The position numbers and the translations under genes were made by a program. Below the pieces are notes generated by a model, which saw only the letters and a program-made list of their open reading frames with translations, was not told where the DNA came from and ran no database searches. 58,785 nt of DNA from Candidatus Gastranaerophilales bacterium (lineage in GTDB: Bacteria; Cyanobacteriota; Vampirovibrionia; Gastranaerophilales; Gastranaerophilaceae). The stretch is taken from positions 1 through 58,785 of the forward strand of contig CAJUPC010000010.1 of the NCBI GenBank assembly GCA_910588555.1, written 5' to 3'. Numbering within the stretch: position 1 is the stretch's first letter; each line of letters begins with the position of its first letter. This document shows positions 34,828 through 42,344 of this stretch, one piece after another.

Positions 34828-36783
34828 CTAGTACATTATATCGCCTACACCAAAAGTAAAGTAACCGTTTTTGTTACCGTTATCTCCCGGATTAGTGAGC
34901 GGAATACCGTAATCAATTGATAACGGTCCCATTCCGGGTATATAAAGTTTCAAACCGACACCGGCTGATACTGCATAAAGCGGTCTGTCGTAAATTTTAT
35001 CCGTAATTGACGGGTTGAAAATTTTACCTGCGTCAGCCCATACAGTAAATCTCAAATTGTTTAAGAAAGTAATTCTGGTTCTGTCAAGGAACGGAATTGG
35101 AGTGGCAAATTCTGCACTACCCATAATAAACGCATCACCCGTACCTACACCGCTCATTTTGAAACCTCTGATAGTATAAGGGCCGCCCAGCCTGTATGCC
35201 ATTACCTCAGGCATATTGTCGCCGTGAATTTTTCCGCCGCCTTTTGCTGTGAATGACAATGAAGACTTTTTACCGACAGGAACGTATTGTTTAACCATAC
35301 CTGTAAGTTTTCCGTGAGTTTTGTCAAAGTCGAGTACACCGAGTTCTTCGTCAAATCTCAAACTTGCCATTGTACCTTTTCTGGTAACGGTTGCATTGTC
35401 ACGTGTATCGTAAAGCAAAGCAGGGCTTAAAGATAAGAACAAGCCGCCTTCAAGTTGTTTTGCACGTTCCGAGATAGGAATATTATATCTTGAATATAAT
35501 GAAGCAATTTTGCCTGCATCACCTTCTGAAACATCAATGTTTTCAACGCCCAGAGAGAATGTGCTTGTAACATGTTTGTTTGACTTCATTCTGTGGGCAA
35601 CGGTTGCTTCTGCGCCTAAACGTCTTTCAATTGCAAGCGGTACCTGATATGAACCGAAATCTCTATAGAAAATTTTACTCATTAAAGATGTGTCAGCGTT
35701 ATAGAAATAAGGTTTGAAATAGCTTAATTCAGCCTGCAAGTTCATACGTCTTTTAATTGAAGAGTCATTAAGAATTACACCTGTACCAGCAATACCATTC
35801 AAAGACAGTCTTTCATTTCTGCCTAAGAAGTTGTTGTCAGCAATTCCGACAGAACCGAACAAACCTGTTACGGAGTCAATACCGCCGCCTACAGAAATAC
35901 TTGCTGTTCTTTGTTCTTCGATATTAATTGTAATATCGTATTTGTCAGGGTCTTCCGTAGGTTCAATTTCTCTTGTTACATCTTTAAAAGCCTGAGTTGC
36001 GTAAAGTCTTACCAAATCTTCTTTTAAAAGGTTTTCATTATAAACGCTTCCGGGTTCGGTTAAAATATTTCTTTCAATAACGTAATCTTTTGTTTTTTCG
36101 TTACCAGCAATCATAATTCTGTTGATTGTACCCTCTTTAATGCTGACGTTTACTGTTCCGTCTGGGTCATCGGATACGGAATCAATTCTTGCAAGAATGT
36201 AACCTTTTGAACTGTAACAATCTTGAATTTTTGAAATAGCTTCATTAATTTCGCCGATATTTTGGGGTTTTCCTTTCATCGGAATTAAATAGTTTAGAAT
36301 TTCGTCGGTAGAAAGAACAGTATTTCCCTCAATTGTAAAGTCGGTTATTGGAGCATTTTCTTCAAGAATAATTTTGATTGTAACTGTTCCGTCTTCGTTG
36401 TTAACGGGAACGGCTTTCATTTTTTCTGTAAAATAACCTAACTGATATATTGCTTTTAAATCACGCTGGATTAAATCTCTGCTGTATGCATCTCCTTGCT
36501 GCATTTTCATATTTTCAAGGATTAATGAAGTATCAATTACGTTATTTCCTAAAATTTCAATATTTTTGATTACCTTTTTTCCGTCAGCTGTAGCTGTTGT
36601 AGTAACAGCGGCAGAGGTAACGGGGGTAGATTTGCCGAATTGTGTTGCTGTCGGCGGCTGTAAATTATGAATTTCAGTATTATCTGCCCAAAAATCATCA
36701 TCCTGAGCAGGTGCACTTAAGGGGCACATAACAAACAGCATTAAAGCTATTAAAAATATATGTTTCTTATTTATCGAATTCAA
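34828..36783 (-). CDS. bamA: Omp85/BamA outer-membrane assembly factor with three POTRA domains
   Basis: 651 aa. A TTG start (AAGG upstream) precedes the signal peptide (IFLIALMLFVMCPLSAPAQ). Three POTRA domains follow from about residue 72 (VIKNIEILGNNVIDTSLILE; APITDFTIEGNTVLSTDEIL; NRIMIAGNEKTKDYVIERNI), fewer than the five of proteobacteria and like cyanobacterial Omp85. The barrel begins near ASISVGGGIDSVTGLFGS and includes the lid motif TIRGFKMSG; the last residue is aromatic, as expected. It folds outer-membrane proteins. The next gene downstream is ompH. Confidence 0.95.
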   Translation of the reverse strand: MNSINKKHIFLIALMLFVMCPLSAPAQDDDFWADNTEIHNLQPPTATQFGKSTPVTSAAVTTTATADGKKVIKNIEILGNNVIDTSLILENMKMQQGDAYSRDLIQRDLKAIYQLGYFTEKMKAVPVNNEDGTVTIKIILEENAPITDFTIEGNTVLSTDEILNYLIPMKGKPQNIGEINEAISKIQDCYSSKGYILARIDSVSDDPDGTVNVSIKEGTINRIMIAGNEKTKDYVIERNILTEPGSVYNENLLKEDLVRLYATQAFKDVTREIEPTEDPDKYDITINIEEQRTASISVGGGIDSVTGLFGSVGIADNNFLGRNERLSLNGIAGTGVILNDSSIKRRMNLQAELSYFKPYFYNADTSLMSKIFYRDFGSYQVPLAIERRLGAEATVAHRMKSNKHVTSTFSLGVENIDVSEGDAGKIASLYSRYNIPISERAKQLEGGLFLSLSPALLYDTRDNATVTRKGTMASLRFDEELGVLDFDKTHGKLTGMVKQYVPVGKKSSLSFTAKGGGKIHGDNMPEVMAYRLGGPYTIRGFKMSGVGTGDAFIMGSAEFATPIPFLDRTRITFLNNLRFTVWADAGKIFNPSITDKIYDRPLYAVSAGVGLKLYIPGMGPLSIDYGIPLTNPGDNGNKNGYFTFGVGDIMY

Positions 36784-36862
36784 AAATATTCTACCTTAAA
36801 ACTTCGTATATACTATTCTAAAAATATTATATCATAAATTAAAAAAAGTGAAACATGTAAAA

Positions 36863-37672
36863 TTACATTAAACATTTTTTGTAAACTTCATTTTTATTCA
36901 ATCCGTAGAGCTCTGAAAGGATTATGGAAATCTCTTTGTCTTTGAAGTTTTTGGATTTTAACACTGAAATTTTTTCGTCTAAATCAATGTCATCAGCCGA
37001 ATTTTCATCTCTGAAAACAAGTCCGACGATTTCACCTTTCAAAATATTATTGTTAAAGTGTTCTATAACTTTTTCAGTGTCGTCAATTACAATTTCTTCA
37101 AAAATTTTGGTAAGCTCTCTGCCTATTGCACAACGAGAATTCGGACGCGCTTCTTTTACTATTTCAAGTGTGTTCAAAATTCTGTTTGGTGAATCGTAAA
37201 AAACCAAATCAGTTGTTTTATATTTTTTGAGTAAATTTTCAATCTGCGTTTTTGTCTTGGGTAAAAATCCCGCAAATACAAAGTCTTCGCCTTTTCTTGG
37301 TATCTGTGAAAGAAATGTTGCAACAGCGTTTGCGCCTGCAAGTGAAGTTACGGTAAAATTATTTTTCCTTAATTCTTCCACTATCACCGCCCCCGGGTCG
37401 CAAAAAAGCGGTGTACCCGCGTCAGATACAAGCGCGATTTTTTTGCCCTCGTTTAAAATTCCAAGAAAATAATTAATTCGTTCTTTTTCATTAAATTTAT
37501 GATAAGAAATGCACTTTGTTTTTATATCAAAATGATTAAGAAGTTTTTGCGTAACTCTCATATCTTCGCAAGCAATAATATCAACGGATTTAAGAGTTTC
37601 TATTGCTCTTAAAGTCATGTCGCCCAAATTTCCGATAGGTGTCGGAACAATATAAAAATCATATTCTTTCAT
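36863..37672 (-). CDS. rsmI: 16S rRNA (cytidine1402-2'-O)-methyltransferase
   Basis: 269 aa, typical. SAM-dependent tetrapyrrole-methylase fold: IVPTPIGNLGDMTLRAIETL, IACEDMRVTQKLL, ALVSDAGTPLFCDPG, FAGFLPK and YDSPNRILNTLE. It modifies C1402 of 16S rRNA. There is no SD; a perfect TATAAT (37679-37684) ends 6 bases before the ATG, so the mRNA is probably leaderless. Confidence 0.95.
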   Translation of the reverse strand: MKEYDFYIVPTPIGNLGDMTLRAIETLKSVDIIACEDMRVTQKLLNHFDIKTKCISYHKFNEKERINYFLGILNEGKKIALVSDAGTPLFCDPGAVIVEELRKNNFTVTSLAGANAVATFLSQIPRKGEDFVFAGFLPKTKTQIENLLKKYKTTDLVFYDSPNRILNTLEIVKEARPNSRCAIGRELTKIFEEIVIDDTEKVIEHFNNNILKGEIVGLVFRDENSADDIDLDEKISVLKSKNFKDKEISIILSELYGLNKNEVYKKCLM

Positions 37673-37862
37673 AAAAATATTATATAAGAAACATAAAATA
37701 TATTAATTTTTTTTACCAACACTTGATTAGAAAACATTTTCATGGTTATATTATATCGGAATAAGGCAATTCCTCTTAGCCTTCTTCAAGGGATTGGAAA
37801 ATACGGCGCGGCTGCAGTGTTTGAAAAACCCGCAAGTTACACAAAAAATAAGGGAAAACAAA

Positions 37863-38246
37863 ATGTTAAAAATCAGATTAAAAAGATTAGGCGCAAAAAA
37901 AGCTCCTACATACAGAATTATCGTTATCAATTCAACAACTAAACGTGAAGGCAGACCTGTTCAAGAATTAGGTCACTACAACCCGAAAACTAAAGTTATG
38001 AAATTGGATTTGGCTGCAGCACAAGAATGGATTAAAAAAGGTGCTCAACCTACAGATACAGTTGCATACTTGATTAAAAACTGCAACGAAGACGGTACAT
38101 TAAACTACGTTAAAAAAGAAACAGTAAAACTTTCTAAAAAAGCTCAAGCTAAGGCTCAAGCAGAAGCTGAAGCAAAAGCAGCTGCTGAGGCTGAAGCTAA
38201 AGCGGCGGCTGAAGCGCCTGCAGAGGAAGCTCCTGCTGAAGCGTAG
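37863..38246 (+). CDS. rpsP: 30S ribosomal protein S16
   Basis: 127 aa from the ATG at 37863 (SD in AAGGGAAAAC); longer upstream starts are not supported. The core MLKIRLKRLGAKKAPTYRII through ELGHYNPKTK and WIKKGAQPTDTVAYLI is a normal S16. The last 35 residues are an added Ala/Glu/Lys tail (EAEAKAAAEAPAEEAPAEA), making it about 40 residues longer than usual. The leader is about 100 nt with TTGATT and TATATT upstream. A strong terminator follows the stop. Confidence 0.97.
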   Translation: MLKIRLKRLGAKKAPTYRIIVINSTTKREGRPVQELGHYNPKTKVMKLDLAAAQEWIKKGAQPTDTVAYLIKNCNEDGTLNYVKKETVKLSKKAQAKAQAEAEAKAAAEAEAKAAAEAPAEEAPAEA

Positions 38247-38264
38247 GTTTAAAATAGTAATATT

Positions 38265-38300
38265 AAAAAACAGGACTTGAAATTTTCAAGTCCTGTTTTG
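38265..38300. terminator. Bidirectional terminator after rpsP
   Basis: AACAGGACTTGAAA / TTTCAAGTCCTGTT with T runs on both sides; it serves rpsP (plus) and the small minus-strand gene ending at 38304. Confidence 0.9.
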
Positions 38301-38303
38301 TTT

Positions 38304-38585
38304 TTATTGTTTAATATCTAATTTATTTCCTGTGTCGGGTACGGTACCTGAAACGGTGAATGGAGTGGTATCAGATGCCTCGCCGCTGCACGTAGTTTTT
38401 ATTGGAGAAGTTCCTATAGCTCCTTCAACATGTCCGGTCAATCCACCGATTACAGAAGCTTTTGCAGCCTCTTTAAAAATACTTGTCTCTTTTGGTTTTG
38501 TATCTGTTTTTTCCGCACCTTGAGCTTTTCCGTTAGCTTGGCCTTGAACGCCTCTAATTCCGCCGTTTACGTTGTTTACTGACAT
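38304..38585 (-). CDS. Small hypothetical protein
   Basis: 93 aa from the ATG at 38585, chosen because AAGGAGG sits 7 bases upstream. Not recognised. Asn/Gly/Lys/Thr-rich without signal peptide or membrane segment. The N-terminus is MSVNNVNGGIRGVQGQANGK, and the middle has a Gly/Ala-rich helix (EAAKASVIGGLTGHVEGAIG). A strong SD and a shared terminator argue that it is real. The promoter region is shared with the divergent XRE gene. Confidence 0.6.
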   Translation of the reverse strand: MSVNNVNGGIRGVQGQANGKAQGAEKTDTKPKETSIFKEAAKASVIGGLTGHVEGAIGTSPIKTTCSGEASDTTPFTVSGTVPDTGNKLDIKQ

Positions 38586-38703
38586 AAAATATCCTCCTTT
38601 TTTATACTTCTCGTGTGCTCTAACACTCACTCTTATATAAAAACATTTTGATTGTCAAAATTTCATGAAATAAGAGATTAAATATCATATATTTTATATA
38701 TAC

Positions 38704-38715
38704 TTGATATATCAA
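38704..38715. promoter_or_regulatory. Palindrome TTGATATATCAA, possible operator
   Basis: A 12-bp perfect palindrome in the 266-base gap between two divergent genes, one of which is an XRE regulator. Autoregulation is inferred only. Nothing else is recognised in this AT-rich gap. Confidence 0.3.
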
Positions 38716-38851
38716 TACTTTTTGTGCTTTACAAAACTTTATATTCGATTGGATTTAATCATAATAATATATCAGAATATTGTAAATTATCATAATTTAA
38801 TCTCGTTTTGTATAACCGCGTACTCTTTTAGAATGTTTATTGAGGTAGTTG

Positions 38852-39175
38852 ATGAGTATAAAAAAACAATTAGGAATTAAGATAAAAAGATTACGCCAAA
38901 AACGCGGACTGACTCAAGAACAATTAGCAGAGAAAATGGAAATTGCTACAAGAACGCTTAGCGGTATTGAAAGCGGGAAAAATTTTGTTACATCAGAAAC
39001 TTTAGAAAAAGTTTTTACTGTTTTAAATGTTACAAGCACCGAACTTTTTGCGCTTGATCATATCAAACCGCAAGAAGAATTGGTTCAAGAAATAGTGAAT
39101 GATATTCAAAATCTAAAAGACAGAAATAAAATTGAAACCATTTATAAAATTATAAAAGCAACAATTAGTGACTAG
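38852..39175 (+). CDS. XRE family transcriptional regulator
   Basis: 107 aa from ATG 38852 (GAGG 6 bases upstream). Residues about 5-60 are a Cro/C1 HTH: LGIKIKRLRQKRGLTQEQLA, EKMEIATRTLSGIESGKNFV, SETLEKVFTVLNV. The C-terminal 45 residues form an amphipathic helix (QEIVNDIQNLKDRNKIETIY), probably for dimerisation. It is convergent with the next gene, sharing 4 bases at the stops. The target is unknown. Confidence 0.88.
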   Translation: MSIKKQLGIKIKRLRQKRGLTQEQLAEKMEIATRTLSGIESGKNFVTSETLEKVFTVLNVTSTELFALDHIKPQEELVQEIVNDIQNLKDRNKIETIYKIIKATISD

Positions 39176-39651
39176 TCAGAATATTTGCTTATTTCAATAA
39201 AATAGTTTTCTAAAGCTAAATATCCTTTGTAAATTTCGTTTGAGATACTTGCGTAACTTGTTGCGATAATATATTTAAGTTCTTTTGTTCTTATTTCAAG
39301 AATTTCATCAGACTCTTTTCTTAAAGTTTCATCATTAGACACAGCCCATTTTTGGAGTAGCGCAAGCTCTTCGTACATTTGTTTAACGGTTGTGAATTCA
39401 AGTGTGTTAAAGTCATATTTAGCAAGAAGATTTCTTTCAATTTTTGTTATTCTTGACAAAACGGCCTGAAATTTAAAAACGCGTTTAATAATAACATAAT
39501 TATCAGCCATTTTTTTATGTGAATACGGAATAATATTTTTGGCAAGAAGCGCAGCAAAAGAACGTGAAGTAAAAACATCTTCATCACGTGAAAAAGCACT
39601 TCTTGATGTTAAGTCAAAATTTGATTTTTTTTCAATTAAATCTTCCGGCAT
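39172..39651 (-). CDS. Hypothetical helical protein
   Basis: 159 aa, unrecognised. All-helical prediction: VIIKRVFKFQAVLSRITKIE, then TTVKQMYEELALLQKWAVSN and IIATSYASISNEIYKGYLAL. The N-terminal 30 residues are polar with SRSAF and FTSRSF. AGGGGG lies 5 bases before the ATG, a good SD. No signal peptide. Single-gene unit, convergent with the XRE gene. Confidence 0.6.
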   Translation of the reverse strand: MPEDLIEKKSNFDLTSRSAFSRDEDVFTSRSFAALLAKNIIPYSHKKMADNYVIIKRVFKFQAVLSRITKIERNLLAKYDFNTLEFTTVKQMYEELALLQKWAVSNDETLRKESDEILEIRTKELKYIIATSYASISNEIYKGYLALENYFIEISKYSD

Positions 39652-39791
39652 TTCTACCCCCTGAAAATATAATAGGAAAAGAACAGCTTGTTGTCATGGC
39701 ATGCGGGCAAGATTTTTACATGATTTAACATAATTTACAGTTATATAAGTTTAATAAATAAGTTATTGTCTATTTATGTTAATATTATATT

Positions 39792-40748
39792 ATGGCAGTA
39801 TATTTCTTTTACGGAGAAGAAGATTTTGACATAGAAAATGAGGTTGAGAAACTCAAAAAAGGGCTCGACAAAAATTTTCTTGAAATGAGTTTTAAAACTT
39901 ACGATAATCCGAAATTTCCCGATTTAATCTCAATTTTGCGTTCTCAGCCGATGATGTTTGGCAAAATGCTTATTGTGATTAATTGTCTTGATTATTTTTC
40001 AAAAACTTTTGAAGATAAAGAAATGAAGGAGATTGAAAGTGCCATTACAAATAACAACGACAATCTCGATATAGTATTTGTTGCGCAGCTTCCGAGAAAT
40101 GAGGGGAAAAAACTCGACAGTCGTAAGAAATTTTTTAAGCTTCTTTCAAAACAAAATGCGAAAGAATGTGCGGTAATTCCGACATACAAGACTGCCGAAC
40201 TTGAAGCAAGGATTACAAAACTCGGCAAAGATAAAGGAATTAAATTTGACAAAAACGCTCTTACTGCAATAATTTCCCAAATCGGAAATAATCTCAGACA
40301 AATTGACAAGGAGCTTGATAAAGCAAAACTTTTTGCGTACCCGAAAGATGTTGTTACTGCTGATATTATTAAAGAAATTTGTGTATCGAACGAAGATTTG
40401 TTTGCGTTTTCGGATTTTCTTATGGAAAATGAAGTTGACAGGGCTTTGCTGGAATACAGAAAACTGCTTGATACACGCTATCCGCTTGAAATTTTGTCAA
40501 CCTTGCAGACAATGCTAAGACGCTGGATTATTTTGAAAGCAAAAGGGCAGAGTGCGTCATCTTTTGAGCTTGCAAAAATGACAGGTATGCATGAGTATGT
40601 TGTAAAATTGACTTTGCAGAAGCTCAAAAAAAATAATCTTAAAAATTTGGTGCGTTTAAAGCAAAATTTAACTGAAGCGGAATATAATATAAAAGCGGGA
40701 CTTGCACTTGATGTTGCAAAAGAGGTGGAAAATGCACTCTTTAAATGA
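39792..40748 (+). CDS. holA: DNA polymerase III delta subunit
   Basis: 318 aa. The start VYFFYGEEDFDIENEVEKLK and the motifs LISILRSQPMMFGKMLIVIN, NLRQIDKELDKAKLFA and the C-terminal LETLQ-type helix bundle (LSTLQTMLRRWIILKAKGQS ... LKQNLTEAEYNIKAG) are those of HolA. It opens the sliding clamp as part of the clamp loader. There is no SD; TAATAT (39780-39785) ends 6 bases before the ATG. It overlaps the next gene, also a clamp-loader subunit, by 17 bases. Confidence 0.92.
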   Translation: MAVYFFYGEEDFDIENEVEKLKKGLDKNFLEMSFKTYDNPKFPDLISILRSQPMMFGKMLIVINCLDYFSKTFEDKEMKEIESAITNNNDNLDIVFVAQLPRNEGKKLDSRKKFFKLLSKQNAKECAVIPTYKTAELEARITKLGKDKGIKFDKNALTAIISQIGNNLRQIDKELDKAKLFAYPKDVVTADIIKEICVSNEDLFAFSDFLMENEVDRALLEYRKLLDTRYPLEILSTLQTMLRRWIILKAKGQSASSFELAKMTGMHEYVVKLTLQKLKKNNLKNLVRLKQNLTEAEYNIKAGLALDVAKEVENALFK

Positions 40749-41595
40749 TAAATATCCTTTTTTGATAAAGTATTTGGATAATGCCGTTACAAGCGGAAAT
40801 ATGGCGCATTGTATTTTGTTTTACGGGTCAGATATTGAGGCGCAGTATGAATTGGCACTTGAAGCTGCAAGAATGCTTAACTGTAAAGAGTCGCACAGTG
40901 CGGATTGCCAATGCCTTAATTGTAATTGGATTAGAGAAAACAAACATCCTGCAGTCTTGACATACACCAGATTTGATAACAGAGCAGCCGCCGATGAGGG
41001 CAAAAAGGGTGCGAATATTTCTATTGACCAGGCGCATGAGATTAAAAATAATTTGCTTGTTTCGTCTGATTACCACAGGGTTTTAATCTTTTGTGACAGG
41101 GATAAAGAGGGCGGTGTAATTACAGGTTTAAATCAGGTTAATTTTACGGAACCGACTGCCAATGCGCTTTTGAAAACTTTTGAAGAACCTCCTTCAAATA
41201 CCACATTTTTCTTTCTTACAAAAGATAAATCAGAAGTTATAACTACTGTTGTTTCGCGTGCACAGTGTTTTTATGTTCCCTCGATGAAAGAAGAAGACAG
41301 AGATTTTTCTCTTGTAAAAGAGGCAATGGAGGGATATTTGGAACTTGAACGGTCAGAGGTGCTTGATTTTAACAACAAAATTTTGGAACTTGTAAAAATG
41401 TATGACGCTCAGCAGGTTTTCACGGAAATGCAAAACTATATCGAGAATTTGCTTCGTGCAAATCTTGATAATATGTCTTTGAAAGTCAAGCTTATTGGGG
41501 ATTTGCATGCGATAGAAGAAGCAAAAAAACAAAATCGCCTGAACATGAATGTTCAGACGATTGTCGAAACATTAAATTTTAAGCTTATATTGTAA
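40732..41595 (+). CDS. holB: DNA polymerase III delta' subunit
   Basis: 287 aa from the internal ATG at 40732. AAA+ clamp-loader fold without a Walker A (FYGSDIEAQYEL replaces the P-loop), as expected of a delta' subunit. The zinc module Cys cluster (LNCKESHSADCQCLNC) and the sensor region NALLKTFEEPPSNTTFFFLT are clear. It pairs with holA directly upstream. Its 3' end overlaps the convergent 41572-41766 gene by 24 bases. Confidence 0.9.
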   Translation: MHSLNDKYPFLIKYLDNAVTSGNMAHCILFYGSDIEAQYELALEAARMLNCKESHSADCQCLNCNWIRENKHPAVLTYTRFDNRAAADEGKKGANISIDQAHEIKNNLLVSSDYHRVLIFCDRDKEGGVITGLNQVNFTEPTANALLKTFEEPPSNTTFFFLTKDKSEVITTVVSRAQCFYVPSMKEEDRDFSLVKEAMEGYLELERSEVLDFNNKILELVKMYDAQQVFTEMQNYIENLLRANLDNMSLKVKLIGDLHAIEEAKKQNRLNMNVQTIVETLNFKLIL

Positions 41596-41766
41596 AATAT
41601 TATTTATTTTGTCAATATTTTTTTCTGTTTTGTGAAAAAGCAGTGATAAAGGCTGCATTTCATCAATTCCTTCAAAAGCGTCCGTATAGCCGCTTCCAAT
41701 TTGTGAATAGTACTTGATTTCGCAAATTGCGTTGTACAGTTTTCCAATAGTTTTTTGTTTATTCAT
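41572..41766 (-). CDS. Small hypothetical protein
   Basis: 64 aa with GGAGG 7 bases before the ATG, a strong SD. Not recognised. Helical and cytoplasmic: KTIGKLYNAICEIKYYSQIG, then MQPLSLLFHKTEKNIDKINN. It overlaps holB tail to tail. The 113-base gap to the divergent XRE gene holds the operator-like repeat, so this gene may be under XRE control. Confidence 0.6.
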   Translation of the reverse strand: MNKQKTIGKLYNAICEIKYYSQIGSGYTDAFEGIDEMQPLSLLFHKTEKNIDKINNILQYKLKI

Positions 41767-41815
41767 CTTTATACCTCCAAGTGTAAATATATATTAAATA
41801 TTAGGAGTTGTATAT

Positions 41816-41849
41816 TACCCACATGGGTATTATGTTTCTCGAATGGGTG
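41816..41849. promoter_or_regulatory. Operator-like repeats upstream of the XRE gene
   Basis: TACCCA (41816-41821) and TGGGTA (41824-41829) form an inverted repeat; a further half-site TGGGTG is at 41844-41849, 20 bases (two helical turns) beyond. All lie between two divergent genes. Confidence 0.4.
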
Positions 41850-41879
41850 CTTTATTATCCAATACGTTAAAATAATAAA

Positions 41880-42083
41880 ATGATTAAAAACAGATTATCC
41901 GAAATAATGGGTTATAAAAGAATAAAAGGTTACGAAATTATCAATTTAACAGGAATAGGTAGAAAAACCTTATATAATATTTATCATGATAAAACCAAAG
42001 GCATAGAGTTTGAAACTCTAAACAAATTGTGCTTTGCACTGGACTGTACGCCAAACGATTTGTTTAAATATATTCCTGATTAG
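41880..42083 (+). CDS. Small XRE family regulator
   Basis: 67 aa, essentially a bare HTH: LSEIMGYKRIKGYEIINLTG, IGRKTLYNIYHDKTKGIEFE, TLNKLCFALDCTPNDLFKY. It resembles the HTH_26-type Cro/C1 proteins. No SD; TAAAAT (41868-41873) ends 6 bases before the ATG. It lies directly upstream of the antisense RNA promoter of the toxin-antitoxin candidate, and operator-like repeats lie upstream. Phage-like or toxin-antitoxin regulators of this size are common. Confidence 0.85.
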   Translation: MIKNRLSEIMGYKRIKGYEIINLTGIGRKTLYNIYHDKTKGIEFETLNKLCFALDCTPNDLFKYIPD

Positions 42084-42086
42084 GGG

Positions 42087-42114
42087 TTGAAATTTTTCTA
42101 AAATAAGTTATAAT
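42087..42114 (+). promoter_or_regulatory. Promoter of the antisense RNA
   Basis: TTGAAA (42087-42092), 16-base spacer, TATAAT (42109-42114), placing the RNA start near 42121. Confidence 0.75.
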
Positions 42115-42120
42115 AAATAT

Positions 42121-42215
42121 ATCAGGGCGGAGCAAGTTGACGCTTGCCCCATTAAAAGCCCCTAATGTGTTTTAAGCGTTACTATTATCATTAAGATAAT
42201 TAGTAGCGCTTTTTC
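42121..42215 (+). ncRNA. Candidate type I antitoxin (antisense RNA)
   Basis: About 95 nt between a consensus promoter and an intrinsic terminator. The 5' hairpin (42129-42150) has stem GGAGCAAG/CTTGCCCC with one mismatch and loop UUGACG, containing a YUNR U-turn (UUGA) typical of antisense recognition loops. The 3' terminator is a 15-bp stem (42174-42189 / 42195-42211) followed by T. It is fully complementary to the last 18 codons of the toxin ORF and to its 3' flank. It contains no good ORF. Confidence 0.65.
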
Positions 42216-42233
42216 AGTAATACTGATTTCCAC
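42162..42233 (-). CDS. Candidate type I toxin, 23-aa hydrophobic peptide
   Basis: GTG at 42233 with GGAGG (42241-42245) exactly 7 bases upstream. The peptide is MEISITEKALL followed by IILMIIVTLKTH: a short polar N-terminus, one membrane-spanning stretch (ALLIILMIIVTL) and a basic end, the usual form of type I toxins. A consensus promoter lies 70 bases upstream and an SD-proximal hairpin (42245-42284) could mask the SD. An overlapping alternative frame from ATG 42235 (11 aa, MWKSVLLKKRY) uses the same SD 5 bases away and cannot be excluded. The whole ORF is too short for usual gene finders. It follows the M29 peptidase gene on the same strand. Confidence 0.6.
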   Translation of the reverse strand: MEISITEKALLIILMIIVTLKTH

Positions 42234-42244
42234 ATTCTCACCTC

Positions 42245-42284
42245 CTTTCGTCGCTTTACTGATTTTAAGTCCGTTCGTCGAAAG
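42245..42284 (-). promoter_or_regulatory. 5' leader hairpin abutting the toxin SD
   Basis: CTTTCG-CG arms (42245-42253 / 42276-42284), 8 of 9 pairs. The proximal arm ends in the AAAG of AAAGGAGG, so folding would bury part of the SD, a common control of type I toxin mRNAs. Confidence 0.45.
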
Positions 42285-42310
42285 CAGGTATATATGGCTT
42301 ACCCAAAATA

Positions 42311-42339
42311 ATTATATCATAAAATTTTAATAAAAGCAA
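42311..42339 (-). promoter_or_regulatory. Promoter of the toxin mRNA
   Basis: Minus strand: -35 TTGCTT (42334-42339), 17-base spacer, -10 TATAAT (42311-42316); the start would be near 42304, a leader of about 70 nt. Confidence 0.7.
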
Positions 42340-42344
42340 TATTT

